Assembly: GCA_045644325.1 (NCBI GenBank)
Contig: JAZRGT010000034.1
Location: 1 to 17,698 of the forward strand
Reading direction: 5' to 3'
Source: CAG-390 sp045644325
Lineage (GTDB): Bacteria > Bacillota > Clostridia > Oscillospirales > CAG-272
DNA length: 17,698 nucleotides
Shown here: positions 1-6,578 of the stretch, piece after piece
Layout of the letters: every line of letters begins with the position of its first letter
How positions within the stretch are numbered: position 1 is the first letter of the stretch
The notes under the pieces: model-generated
What the model was told of the DNA's origin: nothing
The model's input: only the letters and a program-made list of their open reading frames with translations
Databases searched by the model: none
Position numbers and translations under genes: made by a program

Positions 1-996
1 TTTATCGTAAAATGCGGAGACGAGCATTAGGAGTGTGCTTTCGGGCAGGTGGAAATTAGTGATTAGTGCGTCAACCGCCTTGAATTTATAGCCGGGATAG
101 ATGAAAATTCCCGTATCTCCCTCGGCGGCGGGGATAAATCCGTCCTCGTGCGCTACGCTCTCGATGGTTCTGCAGGACGTGGTGCCAACGCAGATAAGAC
201 GTCCGCCCTTTGCCCTTCTTTCATTAATGATATCCGCGCTCTTCTGCGTTACCGCAAAATGCTCGGTGTGCATTACGTGCTCATCAATCCTGTCCGCTTT
301 TACGGGACGGAAGGTACCGAGTCCGACGTGGAGCATTACGGGAACAACAGCAACGCCCTTTGCCTTGATGCGCTCAAGAAGCTCGGGAGTGAAGTGCAAT
401 CCCGCAGTCGGTGCGGCGGCAGAGCCCTCGCGCTTTGCATATACTGTCTGGTAGCGGGACTTATCCTGAAGCTTCTCGGTGATGTAGGGAGGCAGCGGCA
501 TAACGCCGACCTCGGAGAGCATATCGTAAACGTTCGCGAAGCAATTTTTGTCGTATTCAAGTCTGACGAGGCGGTTGCCTTCTTCAACTATATCCTCAAC
601 CGTTGCAACAAGAGTTCCGTTTCCGAAGACCATCTTCATTCCGATGCGCGCGCGTTTTCCGGGTTTTACGAGAGTTTCCCAGAGATCGTCTCCGCGCTGA
701 CGGAGCAAAAGAAGCTCGACCATCGCCTCTTCTCTGCCCTCGGCGTGACCGTAAAGGCGGGCGGGAATGACCTTTGAATCGTTTACGACGAGCGTGTCAC
801 CCTCGCGAAGATGGTCGATTATATCGCAAAAATGCTTGTGCGACATCTCGCCGCTGTCTCTGTCAACACAGAGCAGACGCGAGGAATCGCGGGGTTCGGC
901 GGGATGCTGTGCGATCTGCTCCTCGGGGAGAAAATAGTCGAAATCCGAGGTACAAAGGCTTGTCTCGGGCTTGTTATTTATAATAATATCACTCAT
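1..996 (-). CDS. queA: S-adenosylmethionine:tRNA ribosyltransferase-isomerase, 3' end cut by window edge
   Basis: QueA transfers and isomerises the ribosyl part of S-adenosylmethionine onto 7-aminomethyl-7-deazaguanine in tRNA, giving epoxyqueuosine at the wobble position; it is cytosolic. I translated the minus strand from ATG at 996 and it stays open for 332 codons to base 1. Family signatures appear in order: DFDYFLPEEQIAQHPAEPRDS near the N terminus, VVNDSKVIPARLYG around residue 70, AAPTAGLHFTPELL, HVGLGTFRPV, CVGTTSCRTIES, and GDTGIFIYPGYKF followed by ITNFHLPESTLLML. The family is about 340 residues long, so only the last ~15-20 residues are missing. The N terminus carries roughly 15 residues more than the usual start just before DFDY; no better in-frame start is visible. 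The SD is weak (GAGAGAT). Divergent from dapA. Identity is very secure. Confidence 0.96.
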   Translation of the reverse strand, partial: MSDIIINNKPETSLCTSDFDYFLPEEQIAQHPAEPRDSSRLLCVDRDSGEMSHKHFCDIIDHLREGDTLVVNDSKVIPARLYGHAEGREEAMVELLLLRQRGDDLWETLVKPGKRARIGMKMVFGNGTLVATVEDIVEEGNRLVRLEYDKNCFANVYDMLSEVGVMPLPPYITEKLQDKSRYQTVYAKREGSAAAPTAGLHFTPELLERIKAKGVAVVPVMLHVGLGTFRPVKADRIDEHVMHTEHFAVTQKSADIINERRAKGGRLICVGTTSCRTIESVAHEDGFIPAAEGDTGIFIYPGYKFKAVDALITNFHLPESTLLMLVSAFYDK

Positions 997-1035
997 TTTT
1001 AAATCTCTCAATAAACATAATTAGCCATTATATAT

Positions 1036-1064
1036 ATTATATAATAAAACCGAAAAAAATGCAA
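1036..1064 (-). promoter_or_regulatory. Probable sigma-A promoter of queA
   Basis: On the minus strand a -35-like TTGCAT (1064-1059) is followed after exactly 17 bases by a perfect -10 TATAAT (1041-1036). The predicted start near 1029 leaves a leader of about 33 nt before the queA ATG at 996. The surrounding AT-rich stretch also holds a plus-strand TATAAT (1040-1045) that could serve dapA, but I see no matching -35 for it. Confidence 0.55.
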
Positions 1065-1102
1065 TATTTAAGCACTATTTATTTTCAGAAAGGAGAAAAA
1101 TT

Positions 1103-1975
1103 TTGAGTAAATTTTCTTTGTTTTTCGGCGCGGCGACGGCACTCGTCACACCTTTTGAGCAAAATGGTACGCTCGACCTCGATTCTTACCGCAAACTCTT
1201 GCGTTTTCAGCTTGATGCGGGAATCGACGCGCTGCTCGTCTGCGGCACGACGGGCGAAGCACCGACACTCTCTGATGAAGAATCGACAACTCTGCTTTGC
1301 GAAGCGGTAAAAACGGCACAAAAAAGCGTTCCCGTCATTATGGGCATCGGCTCAAACTGTACCGCGCACGCTGTCGAAAAGGCAAAAAACGCGGAGAAAA
1401 ACGGCGCCGACGCGCTGCTTGCCGTGACTCCGTACTATAACAAATGCACCCCCGAAGGACTCGTCCGCCACTACCGCGAGATCGCCTCGGTGACCTCGCT
1501 TCCGATCATTCTTTACACCGTCCCCTCGCGCACGGGGATGACCATTCCGCCCTCTGTCTGGGGCGAGCTTTTTGCCGTTCCGAACATAATTGGCATCAAG
1601 GATGCGACGGGAGACATTGCCTACGGAGCGCAATTTTTGTCTACTTTTGGGAGCGAGATATGCCTTTGGTCGGGCAACGATAACGCGACCTTACCCCTGC
1701 TTTCACTCGGCTCGGACGGCGTAATTTCGGTGCTTTCAAACGTAAAACCGAAGGAAACCTCGACTCTCTGCCACGCATTTGCAGAAGGCAAAACGCGCGA
1801 AGCACAGTTACTTGCAAACGCGCTTCTGCCCCTCTCCGACGCTCTGTTTTGTGAGGTAAATCCTATTCCTGTCAAAGCCGCGCTGTCGCTGATGGGCATA
1901 TGCAAACCATATTGCAGACTACCGCTGACGGTGGCGAGTGAGAGGACTTTTGATAAATTAAATAGATTTTTATAA
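1103..1975 (+). CDS. dapA: 4-hydroxy-tetrahydrodipicolinate synthase
   Basis: DapA condenses pyruvate with aspartate semialdehyde, the first committed step of the diaminopimelate/lysine pathway. The product is 290 residues, the normal length of this (beta/alpha)8-barrel aldolase. Visible signatures are GTTGE at 48-52, YYN at 111-113, the catalytic Tyr138 and Arg143 in LYTVPSRTG, and the Schiff-base Lys166 in GIKDATGD. The start is TTG at 1103, chosen because AAAGGAG (1089-1095) sits seven bases upstream and the alignment begins at the usual place (FGAATALVTPF). No lysine riboswitch-sized leader is present: only about 106 bases separate it from queA. It stands alone, and its stop codon lies inside the terminator stem shared with the convergent SGNH gene. 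Confidence 0.96.
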   Translation: MSKFSLFFGAATALVTPFEQNGTLDLDSYRKLLRFQLDAGIDALLVCGTTGEAPTLSDEESTTLLCEAVKTAQKSVPVIMGIGSNCTAHAVEKAKNAEKNGADALLAVTPYYNKCTPEGLVRHYREIASVTSLPIILYTVPSRTGMTIPPSVWGELFAVPNIIGIKDATGDIAYGAQFLSTFGSEICLWSGNDNATLPLLSLGSDGVISVLSNVKPKETSTLCHAFAEGKTREAQLLANALLPLSDALFCEVNPIPVKAALSLMGICKPYCRLPLTVASERTFDKLNRFL

Positions 1976-2009
1976 CAAAAAATCGGGGCTCGCCCCGATT
2001 TTTTGTTAT
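1972..2009. terminator. Bidirectional intrinsic terminator between dapA and the SGNH gene
   Basis: A perfect 17-bp inverted repeat (1972-1988 with 1993-2009) has loop CTCG. The GC core ATCGGGG/CCCCGAT is flanked by A6 on one side and T6 on the other, so each strand reads as a hairpin plus U-tract. It serves dapA (whose TAA lies in the left arm) and the convergent gene that ends at 2021. Confidence 0.93.
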
Positions 2010-2020
2010 CTTTATTATTT

Positions 2021-3250
2021 TTACTGTCCCTTGAACTTTGCGTATTCGGCGGCGATGAACTGCTCCATAAAGGGCAGGACATATTTCATTCCGTCGAGGT
2101 TGAGGTGGCTGACGTCATTTCCCGCGATACAGTATTTATTGCGGAAGTTGCCGTCGTTCATATTGACTCCGATCGTATTCGGATCTGCCGCATAAAGGCA
2201 GACGATTCGCGGGTCATTACGGTACTCCGCCAAGCTGCGCATTGCGTTTGCGTAATCAACGTTCGAAAGACCGGTCGCGGCAACCTTGCCTGTGTGATAC
2301 CAAGGAGTTACGAGAATAATCAGCGCATTCGGGTAGGTCTTAAGCATTCCGTCGAGCATAATGTTGATGCTTCCCATAAAGGTCTTGGAGTCGCGTGACT
2401 CAAAATCACCGAGCGGAACCTCCTTGGTGCGGTCATTTCGTCCGCCCTCAAGAAGGATGACATCCGCATCGCCCTTTTCCATTCTGGTATAGCGGACTAC
2501 CATCGGGTTATTAGTGGTAACGTAATCGGACATAGTGCTTCCGCCGATACCGTAATTGATGTAATGCATTCCGTACTTCTCGCCGAGCATATTTACCCAG
2601 GTGGCTTCCTTACCGAGCGAGGAACCGCCGAAGTAGCTGTCGCCCATTGCGTACATGGTAATGCCCATAAGGAGCTTATTGAAATCCTCCTGCGTTTTGA
2701 GGACGGAATACTCGTTCGCAACCATAAGATCGGACGCGTTTTCACTTGCGCTGACGTATTTCACGAATTCCTGAACCGCGAGACCCGTCAGATAATCGGT
2801 CGTACCGATCAGAACGAGCTTATTGCCGCTGACGCAGACCTTGTACTCACCGGGTTGGAGAGATGCAAGAACGTCCATGCTCTCCTTGCGGTTCGTTTCA
2901 CCGATAAGTATCTCGGGGGCTTCGGAAATGTACGCCTCGCCCTTGGGATGGCCCTTTACCCAGTCATCCTGAGGCTTGATGGAAACGCCGTACTTTGCTT
3001 CAATCGCCTTGCGAAGGTCGGTCATAGCGTCGGTGATATAGTTCTGACATTGCTCGGGGCGGACGATGACGTAGTCGGTGGTGCCCTGAGTTACGAGCAG
3101 AAGTCCCGAGGGGGCGGGTGCGGCGGTTTCCTCTACGGTCGTTTCGACGGTGGGAGCCTCCGTTGTTTCATCCACGGTGCCTTCATTACACGCCATAAGC
3201 GTCGGCAGGAGCATACACAGAGCTAAAATCAATGCTGTAATCTTTTTCAT
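2021..3250 (-). CDS. SGNH/GDSL-hydrolase lipoprotein with an N-terminal accessory domain
   Basis: Predicted surface-anchored esterase/acetylhydrolase-like protein of 409 residues. A signal peptide ends in lipobox LMAC (Cys21), followed by a Thr/Glu/Ala/Pro linker to about residue 48. Residues ~55-190 form a separate alpha/beta region with EILIGETNR and a GNKLVLIGT strand; it resembles the small domain preceding catalytic domains in GH20/GH67-type enzymes (inference). The SGNH domain then shows block I GDSYFGG with nucleophile Ser205, block II GIGGST (~235-239), block III GGRND with Asn272, and block V DVSH with Asp379/His382. Start: an ATG at 3268 overlaps the upstream stop as ATGA, but AAAGGAA lies between it and the ATG at 3250 at good spacing, so 3250 is preferred. 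It is the second gene of an operon after the uracil-DNA glycosylase. Substrate unknown; acetylated glycans are plausible. Confidence 0.85.
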   Translation of the reverse strand: MKKITALILALCMLLPTLMACNEGTVDETTEAPTVETTVEETAAPAPSGLLLVTQGTTDYVIVRPEQCQNYITDAMTDLRKAIEAKYGVSIKPQDDWVKGHPKGEAYISEAPEILIGETNRKESMDVLASLQPGEYKVCVSGNKLVLIGTTDYLTGLAVQEFVKYVSASENASDLMVANEYSVLKTQEDFNKLLMGITMYAMGDSYFGGSSLGKEATWVNMLGEKYGMHYINYGIGGSTMSDYVTTNNPMVVRYTRMEKGDADVILLEGGRNDRTKEVPLGDFESRDSKTFMGSINIMLDGMLKTYPNALIILVTPWYHTGKVAATGLSNVDYANAMRSLAEYRNDPRIVCLYAADPNTIGVNMNDGNFRNKYCIAGNDVSHLNLDGMKYVLPFMEQFIAAEYAKFKGQ

Positions 3251-3264
3251 AATCTTTATTCCTT

Positions 3265-3831
3265 TCATTTATTTTCATCAAGACGTTTCTTGATCGCTTT
3301 CATATCGTTCAGCATATCTTCCTTGCGGCGCGGATCGCGTAAAAGTGCCGCGGGGTGGAAGACGGCGGTCATAGCAAAATCGCCCTTCTCTACCCAAGTT
3401 CCGTGCTCTTGCGTGATCTTATAGTCGGGCTTGATAAGCCTCATAGCCGCGATTCTGCCGAGGCAGACGATCACTTTGGGGCGCACCAGACGCACCTGTT
3501 CGCGGAGAAAATCTATGCAAGCGTCCTCCTCCGCAGGAAGCGGATCGCGGTTCTTGGGCGGACGGCATTTGAGAATGTTCGCGATATAAACGTCCTCGCG
3601 CTTGATGTCAACGGCGTAAAGAAAGCGGTCGAGGAGCTGACCGGCTCTGCCGACAAAGGGAGTTCCCGAAAGATCCTCCTGCTCGCCGGGCGCCTCGCCG
3701 ACGAACATCAGGTCGGCATTTCTGTTGCCCGTACCGAAAACACAATTCGTTCTCGTTTCGCAAAGGGAGCATTTTTTGCACTCGCGGCACTTCGCCTCAA
3801 GCGCCTCCCATCTTGCATCTATATTATCCAT
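3265..3831 (-). CDS. Family-4 uracil-DNA glycosylase (Fe-S type)
   Basis: Removes uracil from DNA, starting base-excision repair; cytosolic. From the chosen start the protein has 188 residues. It shows motif A GEAPGEQED (45-53), the conserved PFVGRAGQLL, LKCRPPKNRDP and motif HPAALLR (His159). Four Cys fit the family's 4Fe-4S ligands: Cys18 and Cys21 (CKKC), Cys89 (LKCRPP) and Cys105, the last two 16 apart as in characterised members. Start choice: an upstream in-frame ATG at 3855 would fall right at the predicted transcription start, whereas GGAGG sits eight bases before the ATG at 3831. First gene of an operon; its TGA overlaps the alternative ATG of the SGNH lipoprotein. Confidence 0.94.
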   Translation of the reverse strand: MDNIDARWEALEAKCRECKKCSLCETRTNCVFGTGNRNADLMFVGEAPGEQEDLSGTPFVGRAGQLLDRFLYAVDIKREDVYIANILKCRPPKNRDPLPAEEDACIDFLREQVRLVRPKVIVCLGRIAAMRLIKPDYKITQEHGTWVEKGDFAMTAVFHPAALLRDPRRKEDMLNDMKAIKKRLDENK

Positions 3832-3861
3832 AGAATCAACCTCCGATTTATACATATAATA

Positions 3862-3890
3862 ATTATATCAATCATTGCGGTTGTTGTCAA
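3862..3890 (-). promoter_or_regulatory. Consensus sigma-A promoter for the UDG-SGNH operon
   Basis: Minus strand: TTGACA (3890-3885), a 17-base spacer, then TATAAT (3867-3862); both hexamers are perfect. The predicted start is near 3855, giving a leader of about 24 nt to the ATG at 3831. This position argues against the longer open frame starting at 3855. Confidence 0.9.
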
Positions 3891-3969
3891 GTATTTTATT
3901 TAATTTACGAAGCGCAGAAATTAATATAATTAACATTCAGCGCACGAAACAAAAGACCGCGCTCCCTTT

Positions 3970-4056
3970 CCCCTCCCGCTTGCGGGAGGGGTTGGGGTGG
4001 GCAGTCAGCGCCGCGCGAAATTTTGCCACCAAAACGAAATCAAGGGCGAAATATAA
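3970..4056. repeat. Dispersed intergenic repeat, copy 1
   Basis: Begins with a palindrome CCCCTCCCG/CGGGAGGGG (loop CTTG), then GTGGGCAGTCAGCGCCGCGC, and ends with ATCAAGGGCGAAATATAA. A second copy lies at 14354-14439 in the same orientation and is highly similar throughout. Both are strictly intergenic. The spacer 3891-3969 between the UDG promoter and this repeat shows nothing I can name. Confidence 0.85.
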
Positions 4057-4063
4057 TAAGATG

Positions 4064-4090
4064 AAAAAAATCCGCCACGGCGGATTTTTT
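4064..4090 (-). terminator. Hairpin terminator at the far end of the mecA 3' region
   Basis: A6-TCCGC (4065-4075) pairs with GCGGA-T6 (4080-4090). On the minus strand this reads as a GC stem followed by a T-tract, positioned to end transcripts that leave mecA and cross the structured region 4098-4328. It is symmetrical, so it could also act on plus-strand transcription, but no plus-strand gene precedes it. Confidence 0.75.
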
Positions 4091-4097
4091 CCTTAAC

Positions 4098-4206
4098 GTT
4101 CCGCGAAGCGGAACACATCACTCGGCGAAGCCGAACATCACTTCGCTGTAGGCGAAACATCACTCGCGCAAAGCGCGAACATCACCGCTCCCTTCGGTCG
4201 CGGAGC
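4098..4206. repeat. Array of five mini-hairpins joined by a constant ACATCAC linker
   Basis: Successive self-complementary units have different stems: GTTCCGC-GAA-GCGGAAC (4098-4114), TCGGC-GAA-GCCGA (4122-4134), TTCGC-TGTAG-GCGAA (4142-4156), TCGCGC-AAA-GCGCGA (4164-4178), and a fifth GCTCC/GGAGC (4187-4206). The linker ACATCAC recurs unchanged at 4115-4121, 4135-4141, 4157-4163 and 4179-4185. On the strand transcribed from mecA it reads GTGATGT. Stem sequences vary while pairing is kept. Confidence 0.85.
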
Positions 4207-4207
4207 A

Positions 4208-4328
4208 AAGGAGCAAAATCCTCCCGCGAGGGGAGGATTTACTCCTTCCAAAATGTCGGCGGGGCGCCGCCATTTTGAAGTGCATGGGAAAGTTTCGCGC
4301 TCTGCGGAGCGCGACTTAAGAAACTTTC
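4208..4328 (-). ncRNA. Three-hairpin structured element, copy 1 (3' of mecA)
   Basis: Read on the minus strand it starts eight bases after the mecA stop. Hairpin 1 (4288-4328): outer AAGTTT/AAACTT, a TTAAG side bulge, inner CGCGCTC/GAGCGCG, loop CGCA. Hairpin 2 (4249-4277): CAAAATG/CATTTTG around CGGC/GCCG, loop GCCCC. Hairpin 3 (4208-4247): AAGGAG/CTCCTT outside AAATCCTCCC/GGGAGGATTT, loop CTCGC. The copy at 14163-14281 keeps all loops and changes the stems in a compensatory way. That it acts as RNA is inference; it could also be a dispersed palindromic DNA repeat. Confidence 0.6.
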
Positions 4329-4335
4329 TCGCTTT

Positions 4336-4878
4336 TTATGCGAGCTCTGCGAGCCGTGCGACGGCGTTTTCCGCAAAAATCACTCGGGCGTGCTCCTTTA
4401 TGTATCCTTCGATCTTTTCACAATCGCGGCGGTAGCCGAACTCGTTTATCACCGTCGCTTCAAGCGGCAATCTTTCGTCGCGGTCGAATTCGGGAAGAAT
4501 CAGGGCAAACGATCCCTCGGGTAGGGCGTAGGCTTCGCTTTTCTTGCCGAGTCCGCGTGTGTGGAGAACGCGGCACAGCGATATCATTGCCCCAAGGCAG
4601 TCAAAGATGCAGACCGATGCGTCGGTCGCTCCGTCCGAGCCCGTGAGGGCAACGCGCGTTACGAACATCTCGCAGCCTCCCCCGCGCGAGGGAAAGACCT
4701 GAACGAGCAAGCGTCCGCTTTCTATATCGAACCCGCAATCGTCGTGAGCCCTCTCAAGCACGGGCTTGAACCCCTGCCGCAGAGCGCTTCCGCCGTCGCA
4801 TTCGATATTGTATTTTTTCATATCTTCGGCGCTCAGCATTATCTTGAGCTTCGAATTGCTTATCAAAATAAGTTCCAT
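4336..4878 (-). CDS. mecA: MecA-like adaptor protein
   Basis: MecA-type adaptors deliver substrates such as competence or sporulation regulators to the ClpC/ClpP protease. The 180-residue product starts MELILISNSKLKIMLSAEDM, matching the family's short N-terminal recognition domain. Its C-terminal half (FDCLGAMISLCRVL through CEKIEGYIKEHARVIFAENAV, ~residues 92-172) matches the ClpC-binding domain that ends in a conserved E-x-G-x-V/R-I-x-x-x-N-A-like stretch. It is shorter than the ~218-residue Bacillus protein, with a brief linker between domains. GAGG lies just upstream of ATG 4878. Monocistronic, followed by an unusually long, hairpin-rich 3' region. The assignment rests on overall pattern rather than catalytic residues, so it is probable, not certain. 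Confidence 0.78.
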   Translation of the reverse strand: MELILISNSKLKIMLSAEDMKKYNIECDGGSALRQGFKPVLERAHDDCGFDIESGRLLVQVFPSRGGGCEMFVTRVALTGSDGATDASVCIFDCLGAMISLCRVLHTRGLGKKSEAYALPEGSFALILPEFDRDERLPLEATVINEFGYRRDCEKIEGYIKEHARVIFAENAVARLAELA

Positions 4879-4908
4879 ATTAACCTCGCAAAAATTCGTT
4901 ACACTATA

Positions 4909-4937
4909 ATTATAATCTATTTTGCGACGAAATGTAA
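4909..4937 (-). promoter_or_regulatory. Possible mecA promoter
   Basis: On the minus strand a perfect TATAAT (4914-4909) lies about 30 bases before the ATG at 4878. The 17-base-spaced upstream hexamer is TTACAT (4937-4932), a poor -35. The -10 alone is the support. Confidence 0.4.
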
Positions 4938-4999
4938 CCCCTAAAATGGTGGGAAAGGGGTAAGAAAAAGGAAGAACGGAGAGAAAAATATCAAACCTC

Positions 5000-5029
5000 T
5001 TGACAAATATCTCCGCGGTATGATAAAAT
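5000..5029 (+). promoter_or_regulatory. Sigma-A promoter of the solute-binding lipoprotein
   Basis: TTGACA (5000-5005), an 18-base spacer, then TAAAAT (5024-5029). The predicted start near 5036 leaves a ~27-nt leader to ATG 5063, holding the GGAGG at 5050-5054. Confidence 0.8.
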
Positions 5030-5062
5030 TATCTTGAACAAATAATATTGGAGGCAATTAAA

Positions 5063-6562
5063 ATGAAAAAGCCAATCAGACTTATAGCGCTTATACTCTC
5101 AATCCTCACTCTGCTTCCCGCGGCGATTGCCTGCGCCGAGACCGGTGATCCTTCGGGTACCGAGGGCGGCGAAGCAACAACAGCTATCCCCGGAGCTACG
5201 GCAGAGGACACCTCCCATCTTTACGATGCAAACGGCTACCTCAAGAGCGACCTTCCCGAGCTCGACTTCGGCGGCGAGACCGTCACAGTTCTCTATTGGA
5301 GCGACGTTGAGATGCAGGAATACGAAGCCGAGGAGCTCAATTCCGTTATCGTAAACGATGCTATCTACAAGCGAAATGCTAACGTTCAGGAAAAGCTCGG
5401 CATCGAGCTCGCCTGGCTCAGCACCCCCGGAAACGGCAGTAACATCAATCAGTTCGTAAGCTACGTCGGCAATATCTATCAGGGCGGCGATACCCCCATC
5501 GACCTCATCTCGTCGTATTCGAGAACGACCGCGACCTGTGCCTACAACGGCTATTGCGCGGATATGGCTGATCTGCCCTATCTGAATTTCGAAATGCCTT
5601 GGTGGCCCGAAAGCCTGCTTGACGTCGTTTCGATCGGCGACAGCATTTATTTTGCATCGGGTGACGCATCGATCAATATGCTCCACCTTATGTACGGTCT
5701 CTATTTCAACAAGGATCTCCTTTCGGAGTTTCAGCTTAACGATCCCGTCGACCTCGTCAGAAACCACGAATGGACTCTCGATGCCCTCATCGAAATGACC
5801 AAGAGCATTTACCTTGACCTCAACGCGGACAACACCAAATCACCCGAGGACCGCTACGGTCTCGTAGGCGCAGATTTCGGATTTGACGCATTCTATACCG
5901 GCTCGGCTCTCCGTCTGGTTGAGCAGGACGAGGAAAAGCTCCTTATCGTCTCCGAGGACTTCTACAGCGACAAGGCTATCACTCTCTGCGAAAAGCTCGG
6001 AGCCTGGAACGCCACCCTTGACTGCAACGTAGGCAGCGAAAAGACCGCGCAGAACGCCTTCGTTACGGGCAACGCGCTCTTCATTCAGGACCGCTGTCAC
6101 CTCGCGGACAAGAAGCTCGTCGGCAACGTTGAATTCTCTTACGGTATAGTTCCCACTCCCCTTTACGACAAGGATCAGGAAAATTACATTTCGGTAGTAG
6201 GTAATCCCTTCTCGCTCTACGCCATCTTCGCCGCAAGCGCAGACCTCGAGCGTTCCGCCGCAGTTCTTGAATGCTGGGCTTCGGAGGCTTACAGAACCAC
6301 CACTCCCGCGCAGTTCGAGATGAATATGAAGCTCCGCTATTCCGAGACCTCGGACGAGTCGGAAATGTATAATATCATCCGTACCACCGTTTGCTTCGAC
6401 CTCGGCAGACTTTTCAACAATATGCTCAACAAGATCACGGATATGTACTATCAGGCAGCCGCGCAGAATCAGAACTGGTCAAGCGTCAGCTCGTCCTCGC
6501 GCAAGTTGATGGATAAGTACATGAAAAAGATTACCGATGAATTTTCGAGCATTCAGAAGTGA
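5063..6562 (+). CDS. Extracellular solute-binding lipoprotein (ABC-transporter type, orphan)
   Basis: Predicted membrane-anchored substrate-binding protein of 499 residues. It has a signal peptide with lipobox AIAC (Cys24), a short Gly/Glu/Thr linker, then a two-lobe solute-binding fold of the family-1 (sugar-binding) kind. Visible marks are FGGETVTVLYWSD as first strand, IDLISSYS and the DMADLPYLNF/WWPESLLD region, YGLYFNKDLL, DPVDLVRNHEWTLDALIEM, and NALFIQDRC with YGIVPTPLYDKDQENYIS. Start ATG 5063 is chosen because GGAGG ends eight bases before it; the frame is open five codons further to a TTG inside the SD. No permease or ATPase gene lies beside it, so the transporter must be elsewhere, or the protein works only as a binding or sensing protein. 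Ligand unknown. No hairpin terminator is visible in the 16 bases to the convergent LRR gene. Confidence 0.85.
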   Translation: MKKPIRLIALILSILTLLPAAIACAETGDPSGTEGGEATTAIPGATAEDTSHLYDANGYLKSDLPELDFGGETVTVLYWSDVEMQEYEAEELNSVIVNDAIYKRNANVQEKLGIELAWLSTPGNGSNINQFVSYVGNIYQGGDTPIDLISSYSRTTATCAYNGYCADMADLPYLNFEMPWWPESLLDVVSIGDSIYFASGDASINMLHLMYGLYFNKDLLSEFQLNDPVDLVRNHEWTLDALIEMTKSIYLDLNADNTKSPEDRYGLVGADFGFDAFYTGSALRLVEQDEEKLLIVSEDFYSDKAITLCEKLGAWNATLDCNVGSEKTAQNAFVTGNALFIQDRCHLADKKLVGNVEFSYGIVPTPLYDKDQENYISVVGNPFSLYAIFAASADLERSAAVLECWASEAYRTTTPAQFEMNMKLRYSETSDESEMYNIIRTTVCFDLGRLFNNMLNKITDMYYQAAAQNQNWSSVSSSSRKLMDKYMKKITDEFSSIQK

Positions 6563-6578
6563 TCCCCGCTGTATTTAA

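Noticed and set aside
148..777. Plus-strand open frame of 209 codons over queA
   Set aside because: It is antisense to queA, whose minus-strand translation matches the family end to end; it has no SD and no recognisable domain.
997..1102. Lysine riboswitch before dapA
   Set aside because: The 106-base intergenic space is AT-rich, lacks the long multi-helix aptamer, and also holds the divergent queA promoter.
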